From Piper betle (taxonomy: Eukaryota; Streptophyta; Magnoliopsida; Piperales; Piperaceae), in NCBI GenBank assembly GCA_033002965.1, contig JAURVB010004897.1, positions 1-64,000 of the forward strand: a stretch of 64,000 nt of DNA. Direction: 5' to 3'. This document shows, in pieces, positions 54,258-64,000 of the stretch. The position numbers were made by a program, and so were the translations under genes. How positions within the stretch are numbered: the stretch's first letter is position 1; each line of letters starts with the position of its first letter. The notes under the pieces were generated by a model that worked only from the letters and a program-made list of their open reading frames with translations, was not told where the DNA came from and ran no database searches.

Positions 54258-56164
54258 AATGATCCTAACCTGAACGAGAACGTAAAATTAAGCATAAGCA
54301 TAATTTTATTCTGAGTAAGATTGCATGCAGCTATATGTCTAATATATATATTAAAATTTTTGACAGCATAACATGTAACAATTCAAAAATATTAAATATT
54401 AAATTCTCGACAAATCTAGTCAGATAATTAATTATTCGTGTGATATAATCATTTAAGTCTTACTTTACATTTTAAATTAATTATGTAAATCCTAAGTAAC
54501 ACTTAACAAACAATAAAATAATTATTAAATTACAAACAAGTATTTAATTTTCCTTTGCGGTGAAAATTACTTAACCCCAATCTTGATGATTTCGTTTACG
54601 GTTATAATTTTTAATCGTTATTATTACTCATAGCAATTTATTTAAATAAGTAGTACGATTAAATTATTTAAAATAATTTGTATTATTCTAATTCAAAATT
54701 ATTATTATTACAATTATTTTAAACTGTTTGACTAAATAAAGTTTTGAACTTTATTTGTTTTCATTATGCTATTTAGGATCGACGCTGGTGATGGTTACCT
54801 GACTATAGTTTAATAACCCATTTTCAACATTACTTACTCGTTATTAAAATAATCACTTATACCTAATATTAAATTTAATATGATAAAAGTAAAATTTTTA
54901 TTTTATTATTCACTTATAACCGTCCATTTAATTTAATCAATTGTATTATGCCGATTAATTATCGACCGTTTATCATTACCGTACTTTTTTATTACTTATG
55001 TCCATGTCGATTTTGTCCAATAATTAATTAGTTTAGTAAATTTAACCCATAATCCATTAACATAATTATTTTTAAAGATTTGTTACGAGTTCATATTATT
55101 TTTTTTAACTCGAGTTGGTATCTAGGCAACCCATATTTACAAAACTGCCACCCTCCTTCTTCTTCCTCTTCTTCTTTTTCTTCTTCTTTCCATCGTCATT
55201 CTTTTCTTTATCAAAAAAATAGGTTCGTCCTTCTCCTCCAACCCTTATCTTGGCACCCAATTGAACCACCATCTAAACATCCTAACAAAGTATCAACAAC
55301 AAGATAAAATCAGCAAGTGAGGAGGCCTCATGTACGTGATTTACAGCAGCGATCCAAGATGCCATCCTGCACCTAACCAGGCATATTCCTCTTCTCCGAG
55401 CCTCAAGACCCCTCCTTTCTTGCACCTTGCTCCAATTCAAATGTTCCACGACCTCCGGCTAGAATGATAATAGGAAAGATTGGCCACCATTGGACGTTGC
55501 ATGGAGTATGGTCGTTCTCCCCATTTCTGCACTTTGCCAGAATTCCGGTGAGAAGATCGTCCGTTGTGGACTGGTTCGGTGGCCTGAACTGTTGTGAAGG
55601 AACCCATGATGCAGTCGACAAAGCACAACTGGTGTCTACCCCTCTAAACATCCATGACAGCACCTATTGCAGCAAAACGTCGCCCCTTCCATCACCCTTG
55701 CAACTCCGCCCATTCACTGCTGCAATTTTGCCACCCACCAGAAACCAGGGAACGGCGAGCTCTCCCTTTGACCCAGTAGCAAGAGAGGTCGTCGGGGTTG
55801 CCAAAATTTTTGACTACTCGGCCATGGACGGGATTCCACTTTCTAGTTTAGTTGTTGTTGTTTATTTTTTATTTCAGACTTTATTTCTAATGTTTCTCAA
55901 GCTTAGTATCAATTAAAAAGAAGGAAGAGGAGAACTAGTCCGCTAAGGTGAGGAAGACGTCGTCTTCCAAATTTATAAAAATGAAAATGATGGCTAGGGT
56001 ACGTGAAAACACCCTTAGACCCGTATTTTATTTAACCAGGTAATCGGGTAAATAATAAAATATAATAATTAACCGGGTAGAATTAACCGAATATTGAATA
56101 TAACACGTTCGGTCCTTCCTAAATGGCGTTCGCGTCCGTTTTTTTATTTTTCACGGTCTTTACA
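54258..56164 (-). repeat. LTR-B-like 3' LTR of gypsy E2, U5 half missing
   Basis: On the minus strand it starts TGTAAAGACCGTG at 56,164 next to the PPT, runs through the GC-rich leader (55,340-55,830, with a TTC/GAA run at 55,145-55,195) and the AT-rich zone, and stops at about 54,258 just before the conserved block. It has neither minisatellite nor U5. Confidence 0.75.
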
Positions 56165-59100
56165 ATCTCCCCAACTTGGAAATATTTCGTCCTCGAAATA
56201 TCATAACAGGCAACAGAACAATTATGATTAACTTTATTTATTTCTTCAGGATCAGTTCATGTTACTACAAATATAAAACTCCTATGGCACAAACAGGCTA
56301 GGGTATTTCCTTGCCATTTCTTATTCAGTCTCCCATGTAGCTTCCTCTGACCCTTGATTTTTCCACAACACTTTTACCAAAGAAATTTCCTTGTTCCTGA
56401 GTGTCTTTACTTCTCTTGCCAGGATATAGATCGGCTTTTCCTCGTAGGTTAAATTTGATTGTACTCTAAATCTTCAAAATTGGTGATGATATGAACTTCA
56501 TCTCCTACATATTTCTTTAGCATTGACACATGGAAAACATTGTGTACTCCCACTAGGCTTGGTGGTAATGCTAATGTATATGCATAATTTCCAACTCGAT
56601 CCAGGATTGGAAATGGTCCTATGAATCTTGGCTTCAACTTCCCTGATATTTGAAATCTGATCACCCCCTTCATTGGAGATGTCTTTAGGTTCACAAACTG
56701 CCCAACTTGGAACTCTAGGTCCTTCCTTCGAGTATCATCATAACTCTTTTGTCGATCCTGACCTGCCTTAAGTCTTTACTAAATGGGTTTCACCTTTTCA
56801 GTTGCTTCCCTCACCATCTCTGGCCCGACTATAACTACCTCAGTAGACTCCAGCCAACACGATGGAGATCTACAGGGTTTACCATATAAGGCTTCAAATG
56901 GTGCCATCCCTATACAAGCTTGGTAAAAGTTATTGTAGGTGAATTCAGCCAAAGCTAAGCAGTTCACCCAGTCACCTCCCAGTCAAGAATTCAAGCTCTT
57001 AACAAATCATCCAAAGTTTGAATAGTCCTCTCACTCTTACCTTCAGTTTGGGGATGATATGCTATACTCAACTTAATTTGACTTCCCATGGCTTTTGGAA
57101 AGCTTCCAAGAAATGTGAAGTGAATAGGGGATCGCAGTTGGAAACTATCTCCTTTGGAATCCCATACAATTTGACAATATTGTCAACATATAATCCTGTT
57201 AGGTATACTTCCATCCTCATTGATTTCGTGGGGATGAAGTGAGCTATCTTAGTTAGTCGGTCCACAACTACCCATATGAAGTCATGCTTCTTCTGAGTCC
57301 TTAGGAGCTTTGCAATAAAATCGCATGTGACACACTCCCATTTCCAGGTTTGTATTTCTAAAGGTTGCAATAGTCCTCCAGGTAGTTGATGTTCGGCTTT
57401 GATTTGTTGGCAAATCTTACACTTGGAGACAAAATCCACAACATCCCTCTTCATTCCAATCCACCAGTAGGTTCGCTTTAAATCGTGATACATTTTAGTA
57501 ACTCCTAGGTGTATCGAGAACTTTGAGCGATGAGCCTCCTCAAGATATTCCGTCTTAGTGCATCATCCTTGGGTACACACAACCTTCCTATAAATCTTAT
57601 CACACTACTGGAATCAGCTACAATGTCAGGAATCTTGTCCAAAATTTCATTCAACTCCTCATCACCAATTTTAGCTAGCTTAACACGATCAACTAAATCA
57701 TTGGAAATAACCAAATTTACAAGTAAGCCTGTTAGATGCCCCACCGGGTTGATAGCTTCCATTTCTACTGACATGGCCCAAAGTCTAGCTAGCTGCTGAC
57801 TTTTGTTTACTTTGCCCTTCCGACTCAAAGCGTCGGCAACCACATTTGCTTTCCTTGGATGGTACAAGATTTGTAAGTCTTAGTCCTTCAAATATTCTAT
57901 CCACCGCCTCTGTTGAAGGTTAAGGTCATTCTGGGTGAAGATATACTTCAAACTCTGGTGGTCAACGAAGATTTCGAACTGGGCTCCATACAAGAAGTGT
58001 CTCCAAATCTTCAGGGCCAAAACCACTATTGCCAGTTCCAAGTCATTTTGCATAATTTTGCTCATGAATCTTCAATTGACGAGAGGCATAGGCCACCACC
58101 TTACCTTCTTACATAAGGACGCATCCTAAACCCAACCGAAACGCATCATTGAAGACTATGATTCATTCATTACCTTTTGGCAAGGTCAAGACTGGTGCAG
58201 TTGTTAGACTCTTCTTTAGAGACTGGAAACTCTCCTCACACTATCATTTGTTAGTCATCAACGATGCTACTAAGGAGAATTCTTTAATGAATTTCCTATA
58301 GTAACCCACTAAACCAAGGAAGCTTCTGATTTTAGTGACTGACTTAGGTTGTGGCCAATCAGTGAATGCTTTCACTTTTGATGGAACCACTACAATTCCG
58401 GGCTTTGAGATAATATGACCTAGAAAATTTACCTCCCTCATCCAGAAGTCACACTTTGAGAGCTTGGCGAACTATTGATGTTCTCTCAGAACTTAAAGAG
58501 TAATAGACAGGTGCTTCACATGCTCTCCACAAACATGATAATAAACTTGTTCAGGTATGCATGGAATACTGTGTTCATAAGTGACATAAAGGCCGCTGGT
58601 GCATTTGTTAGACCAAGAGGCATAAACAAAAACTTATAATGACTTCTTTACTCACAACGGGTGATAACCAGACCACAAGTTTATCTTAAAAAATATTCTA
58701 GCTGTTTTTAGCTGATCAAACTAGTCATCAATCCTCGGTAAGGGGTACCGATTCTTGACTGTCACTTGATTGATTTTTCAATAGTAGTACATAGCCGAAG
58801 TGATCCATCTTTCTTCTTCACAAAAAGAATAGGGGCTCCCCAAGGTGAAGTAGTTGGTCGGATGAAGCCTACCTGCAACAACTCTTTTAGTTGACTCTCT
58901 AACTCCTTGAGTTTTGCTGGACCCATACGGTATGGTGCTTTCAAAATTAGTGTTGTTTCAGGTGCTAAGTCAATGGCGAACTCCACTACCCGCTTAGGAG
59001 GTAACCCTAGAAGTTCTTTTAGGAATACATCGGGAAACTCTGCTACTACAGAAATCATGGAGAACTCTTTGGGCTTTGACTCAGACTTAACTAAGTTAGC

Positions 59101-59520
59101 CAAAAAGGCTTTACTAACCTCACCAAATAGTAGGCAGTCGAGTTGTTTGGTTTTTCCGTGGATTTCCGCCAGTAAGATGCTTCCTCTTGAAGCATGCATG
59201 TTCCCAATCTCCCTCGATGGCGGTGGGGCACATATAGAGGCCTAAACGCATTTTCGGTAATGTCAATCCAGCTCTCCACCTTCATTAGATCGATCCCTCC
59301 AATAAATACTTCTGCTCCATTCTTCTTGAATTTTCCCAATGTAACAGCCACTATCATCAACTACTGGTGGCACACCACTTGTCGGACTACCGGTGGCACG
59401 GGGTTTGGACGCTCCCCTTCCTCACCCGGGTCAGCTAACCCTGCTCAAACATGGGCACTTCCCTGACCACCATCCGAGGTGATTCTGTGATCCGCTGCTG
59501 AGTTTGAGGCTCCATTCCCT
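56165..59520 (-). pseudogene. Ty3/gypsy Tekay-like gag-pol remnant E2
   Basis: Minus strand, most complete gypsy copy. From 59,520 downward: gag start (59,361-59,520) and a gag fragment with KVESWIDITENAF (about 59,250-59,300); a direct fusion to the end of protease (about 59,200); RT (58,100-59,050) with KAPYRMGPAKLKELESQLKE and [20 protein letters not shown]; RNase H (57,870-58,090; [11 protein letters not shown]); integrase with the CKIC knuckle, CDFIAKL and [10 protein letters not shown] (57,068-57,493); an integrase C-terminus with IRFQISGKLKPRFIGPF (56,449-56,694); then a broken chromodomain at 56,165-56,448. A deletion near 58,530 removes the RT catalytic VDD box that E1 keeps, and there are multiple frameshifts. 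The PPT region adjoins the LTR at 56,165-56,200. Confidence 0.87.
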
Positions 59521-60110
59521 GCTACCAATCCCGATCTTGATGATTTAGTTTAAAGTTATAATTTTTAATCTATATTATTACTCATAGAAATTTAATTAAA
59601 TAAGTAGTACGATTAATTCATTTAAAATAATTTGTGTTATTCTAATTCAAAATTTTTATTATTACAATTATTTTAAATTATTCGACACAATAAAGTTTCG
59701 AACTTTATTTGTTTTTATTATGCTACTTAGGTTTGACGCTGGTGATTGTTACCCGACTATAGTTTAATAACCCATTTTCAACATTACTGACTCGTTATTA
59801 AAATAATCACTTTATTTACCTAATGTTAAATTTAATATGATAAAGGTAAAATCTTTATTTTATTATTCACTTATAACCGCCTGATTTAATTTAATCACTT
59901 GTATTATACCGATTAATTATCAACCGTTTATCATTACCGTATTTTTTTATTACTTATGTCCATGTCGATTTCGTCCAATAATTAATTAGTTTAATAACTT
60001 TAACCAATAACCCATTAAAATAATTATTTTTAAACATTTATTATAAGTTCATTTTTTTTAACTCGAGTCTGTATCGAGTCAATCCATATTTACAAAACTG
60101 CCACCCTCCT

Positions 60111-60144
<34 letters not shown>

Positions 60145-60898
60145 GTCGTCATTCTTCTCTTCTCCAAAAATAGGTTCGTCTTTCTCTTCCAACCCTTATC
60201 TTGGCACTCAATTGTACCACCATCTAAACATCCCAACAAAGCATCAACAAGATAAAATCTGCAAGTGAGGTGGCCTCATGTGCGTGATTTACAGCAGTGA
60301 TCCAAGACGCCATCCTGCACCAATCCAATCATGTTCCTCTTCTCCCAGCCTCAAGACCCCTCCTTTCTTGCACCTTGCTCCAATTCAGATGTTCCACGAC
60401 CTCAGACTAGCATCAAAATAGGAAAGATTGGCCACCTTTGGACGTTGCATGGAGTATGGCCTTCTCCCCACTTCTGCACTTCGCTACCATGAATTCTGGC
60501 GAGAATAGGGAGAAAAGAGAGGTCATCAGGGTTGTGAGGGCTCCCTCAAAATTGTTCTTACGGTTGCCCATCTGTCCAAAATTTTAGACTAATCGGCCAT
60601 TGATGGGATTCCAGTTTCCAGTTTAGTTCTTGTTGTTTATTTTTTATTTCAGACTTTGTTTCACATGTTTATCAAGCTTAGTATTAATTAAAAAGACAAA
60701 TGAATACATGAAATTTAAGAATAGGGAGAGGTGAACTAGGCAGCTGAGGTGAGGAAGACGCCCCCTTATGCCAAAAATGGCCTCCTCTTTCAAATTTATA
60801 AAAATGAAAATGTTAGCTAGGGTATGTGAAAACACCCCTAGACCCTTATTTTATTTAACCGGGTAACCGGGTAGAATTAACCGGGTATTGAATATATC
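59521..60898 (-). repeat. LTR-B-like 5' LTR fragment of gypsy E2
   Basis: Matches 54,580-56,100 in order (AT-rich zone, a TTC/GAA run at about 60,106-60,142, leader, ACCGGGTAATT-type repeats). Both LTR termini are missing: the PBS side is cut at 59,521 against the gag start, and the U3 start is cut at 60,898 about 60 bp short of the expected TGTAAAGACC. Confidence 0.75.
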
Positions 60899-61690
60899 AG
60901 ATAGGGATATGAGGTTCACATCACGATTTTGAAAAGCTTAGGCAGTTATGGCACAGTCTTTCACCCTCAGGCAGATGGGCAGATTGAGAGAACCATATAG
61001 GGCCTAGAGGATCTACTCGAGCATGCATTTTAGATTTCAGAGATAGTTGGGAAGAGCACCTACCTCTAGTGGAATTCTCATATAACAACAACTATCAAAC
61101 CACGATAAGAATGGTGCAAATGGAGGCACTATACGGTAAACCATGTCGATCCCCAATGTGTTGAGTTTAGGGCTGCGAGCCAGAAGTAGTTGGGCCAGAG
61201 ATGATCCAGCAGACCGAGGAAGTGGTAATGCGGATCAGGAAGAGAATAAGGTCGGCTCAAGATAGAAAAGTTATGCTGATCAACGTAGACGTGAGGTTCA
61301 CGTTCTCCTGAAGGTCTCTCCGACGAAAAGAAACACGAGATTCGGGACATGAGGGAAACTCAATTCTTGATATTTTGGACCATTTGATGTGATCAAGCGC
61401 ATTGGACCAGTGGCTTACAGACTTGCATTGCCGTCTCACCTATCAGCTATGCATGATGTCTCCCATGTGTCAATGCTAAAGGAGTACCATCCAAAGAACT
61501 TACATGTTGTCAGCTTAGAGAATAGAGCTGCACAACAAGACCTGAGGGTATCCCAAAAATGCTGTTCAGATTGTGGATCACAGAGTGAAGATTTTTCAAA
61601 CAAAAGAAGTTCCCCTAGTACAAGTGCAATGCACTCGAAGAGGAGTTGAAGAATCTAATGGGAATGTGAAGATGAGATAAGGAAGTGACA
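60899..61690 (+). pseudogene. Gypsy element F: integrase C-terminal part and chromodomain-like tail
   Basis: Plus strand, frames shifting. The start SDRDMRFTSRF is the D-containing motif of the integrase core. It is followed by HPQADGQIERTI (catalytic Glu) and, around 61,389-61,520, VAYRLALPSHLSAMHDVSHV with SMLKEYHP. Then comes a tail of the chromodomain type (KKFP*YKCNALEEELKN in a disrupted frame). Stops and frameshifts throughout. It is the 3' part of the element seen at 48,130 and 51,974. Confidence 0.82.
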
Positions 61691-61790
61691 CCCGAAAATA
61701 TTCGAGCAACCAGCTTCACAACTAGGTACCTTATGAGAGATTATTTATTTTCAGATTATGGATGAATATGAAACTTCCTTCATTAAAATT

Positions 61791-61812
61791 TCGAGGACGA
61801 CAGAGAGAAGGA
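61791..61812 (+). promoter_or_regulatory. Polypurine-tract region of gypsy F
   Basis: TTTCGAGGACGACAGAGAGA and AGGAT immediately before TGTAAAACCC at 61,813; same layout as the other gypsy PPT regions here. Confidence 0.82.
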
Positions 61813-64000
61813 TGTAAAACCCGTGACTCGAGTAAGAGTTTTACATTAGTGAACTAGTCAGTTCAACCGTTTGTTCTATTTGAGTCACTAACATCATTTG
61901 CGCGTTGAGTTGAGGCCAGTCGTGAGTTATGAGTGATGAGAGTCAAGTGTACCTGAGTATATTATGATAACTTTAGAAAGATAATGAGAAATGAGTTATC
62001 AGTATGCGGTAATTATTTTTTATGTATTTAATCGAAGAAATTTTTTATTCTGAATAATGCATTCGGACGTGTTATAAAGCAGTTTAGGTGGGTTAATAGT
62101 TATAGAACATGTCATCATGATGTTATGGTGTGTATTATATTTTATGAGATTTTCCCCTATTTTTTCGATTTTTTAAAGGATTTATTACTAGTCAATTAAT
62201 ATTTTTAACTCAACTTGGAGTCGAGTCAAGTTTATTCATTAAATTACCACTGAACGTCACCCAAACACCTTCTGCCCCAAACCCCAATGGCCACCATCCC
62301 CGCCCCGATTCTTGTCACTGACGCCACCTCCGGCAACTACACCTCCGCCGATTGACGCCATTGAGCCCGGTCATGATGACGCCGCGCCACCGTGAGCACC
62401 TCCGGCTGTGACCCAGTAGCCATGACACCCGATGCCGCAAAATTGCACAGCCCTTCCCGACGTCGATTTACAGCCATCTATGATGCTACACCGCAGCTGC
62501 AGTGCCTCTAACACCCCCCTTCAGCCCCTAGGCATGTCTTCGATACCTAGCCCAGCCACCGAGGCCGGATGAGGGGCAATCAAACGATCGACCAACCCCA
62601 GCAGACTAGTCGCCACCCCCGGCAGCATCACTGTAGTCTTCATCCTCACTGCCACCACCGTTGGGTTAAGCTCGCCGAGATGGTGCGAACCCATAGCCAC
62701 GATTGCCTTGCCGAAAAACTTGATTCGCTAGGATTCGTCAGATCTTTCGCCAAACTCATCTAGTTGAACTCGATCAAACATCGGATGCAACCCGGTGCCG
62801 AATTCAAGTCTCGAGGTGCATGACAATGCCCTAGCTGTCACCGATTGCCGACAACACGAGGCATAATTAACTCCGATTTAATAATTTAAAATTGATGATT
62901 GTTAGCATGATATGTTAGGATTGATTATTTGACGTGATGAATGCCTAATGGTGGACAAAGTGATATTTGTATGATTTGATTTGTGTTTAATGGATGCTAA
63001 AGATATAATTAGGTAAGTTAAATATGAGCATACTACTTGACTGCAACATAACGTAGAAAAACAAAATAAAATCGGTATGAATAGGAAGAGGTGGAAATAT
63101 TTTTACACTGATGATTGTTTGACTGTTGATGGGTGATTAGTGTAAGTGAGTATGATGTCTATGATGAGTTTGAAACACTTTTTACTTAGATCATGATATT
63201 TAATTAGATTTTGGAATAAATCAATTAGATTAGTTATTGATAATTCATCATACGACAAGTCTTTTGACTTGTTTGTTTATATGGTCGAGACATATACAAC
63301 ATTGTATGTGATTGTAAGGGAAATCTTAATGCATTATTTTGTCGATTAATCAATTATTGCCGGGAGATAGAAATTGAGACAAAATAATAGATGCATCAAG
63401 TAGCGGGAGCCACCATGTTATATAATTATCCAAGACATTGCAAGAGAATGGAAAATAAGAGTAAGATGTGATAGAGATTAATTTCATGTTAAGGGAAATT
63501 CGGCTTTAGAACAAATTTTATGTTAAACTAAAAATCACTTTTTATTGTTGTTTTGCTTTTAGTTCTATTTTCCACTATTAACATAAGTAAATTTATCTCT
63601 CTGTACGATCATAAGTGAAAATTTATCATTATATTACTTATTTTGACCGTGTATACTTGCACGTCACTGAAGTTATTCAAACAAGTTTTTGTGCGGTTGA
63701 CAGGGAGATCAAATTTTTTTAGTTAATTTAAGATTTGAATTTTGAGTTTGTTTCTTTTCATTTCAGATTTTAGTGTCTGATTTTTTTAAAAAAGTACTAT
63801 ATCGTTGTCTTATTCCTATTTATCATTTGTTTATGCATCGATTAGCGTAGTCACCCTTGTTCTCTTGTGATCCAAAGATTGAAAGGACTTTGAAAAATTT
63901 GCGTGCCACTGGAAGAAGAGCACAAGAAGCAATAGAAGAAGAAGCGATGGGACCCACAATAACAAATGCCTCTATTTCCACCGATTGTAGCAATAGCCAA
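61813..64000 (+). repeat. 3' LTR of gypsy F (end not identified)
   Basis: Starts TGTAAAACCCGTGACTCGAG. It includes an AT-rich stretch, a GC-rich leader-like part (62,260-62,860) and more AT-rich sequence. No TTACA-type terminus or PBS was recognised before the end of the window, so the LTR either runs off the end or stops at an unseen point. The 62,569-62,763 frame in the GC-rich part has no motif. A short frame near 63,890-63,990 is Glu/Arg-rich and could be other sequence. Confidence 0.55.

Noticed and set aside
55403..55916. 150-codon plus frame and minus-strand partners
   Set aside because: GC-rich leader of the minus-strand LTR-B. The sister region at 60,240-60,600 is not open, and the frame opposes the LTR sense.
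52437..60898. A single clean insertion into gypsy F
   Set aside because: No target duplication at the ends, and about 1.5 kb of F is missing at the site, so deletion or rearrangement accompanied it.

Overview
This window looks like heterochromatin-like intergenic DNA from a flowering plant. It is almost wholly LTR retrotransposons nested in one another, with one decayed pararetrovirus-like insert. The evidence for a plant is plant-type primer-binding sites (TGGTATCAGAGC, the initiator tRNA-Met complement), Ty3/gypsy chromovirus pol genes with a C-terminal chromodomain, and a caulimovirid-like reverse transcriptase/RNase H remnant. I found no intact host gene, tRNA, rRNA or CRISPR array. No species is claimed.

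Five sequence families explain most of it; the names are mine. LTR-A runs TGTAAGAACC...GGTCGTTACA and carries a 33-bp-based minisatellite. LTR-B runs TGTAAAGACC...GGTCGTTACA and carries a different, GC-rich minisatellite. LTR-C runs TGTAAAACCC...GGTCGTTACA, with no minisatellite or with a relative of the A minisatellite (then called C'). Family D is a LARD-like element with ~2.7-kb LTRs and a ~4-kb internal region with no recognisable protein. The 'TRIM' has 154-bp LTRs (TGTGAGATCC...GGTCGTTACA) and a ~160-230-bp internal region; 13 full or partial TRIM LTRs are present.

Layout: 1-813 LTR-C' fragment; 814-1,855 D-type LTR and PPT region; 1,856-4,164 and 6,547-6,605 minus-strand gypsy pol, split by a TRIM/LTR-A composite (4,165-6,546, TSD TCCCC); 6,606-8,210 hybrid LTR; 8,211-9,094 unassigned; 9,095-31,148 one LARD-like D element (minus strand) holding an 8.6-kb LTR-A element (12,973-21,555), a solo LTR-B (22,543-25,263) and a solo LTR-C (29,840-31,091, TSD TACTC); 31,520-34,282 solo LTR-B (TSD AATTT); 34,283-37,147 poorly assigned plus D-like LTR; 37,148-40,465 LTR-C' with a nested TRIM (TSD AAAAA); 40,978-44,796 alternating LTR-C and TRIM; 45,135-47,060 pararetrovirus-like remnant; 47,357-48,129 LTR-C; 48,130-61,812 remains of a plus-strand gypsy element interrupted by a four-LTR TRIM composite (48,480-51,973, TSD TTGCC) and by an LTR-B/gypsy block (52,437-60,898); 61,813-64,000 its 3' LTR.

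The most unusual material is (i) TRIM-ended composites that carry pieces of large gypsy elements yet are flanked by perfect 5-bp target duplications, one with inverted outer LTRs; (ii) an LTR-A element whose two LTRs are 2,196 and 5,958 bp because of a four-copy 1.2-kb higher-order repeat; and (iii) a modular LTR architecture in which three unrelated cassettes occupy the same slot between conserved blocks. All of this is read by eye; no alignment or database search was run.
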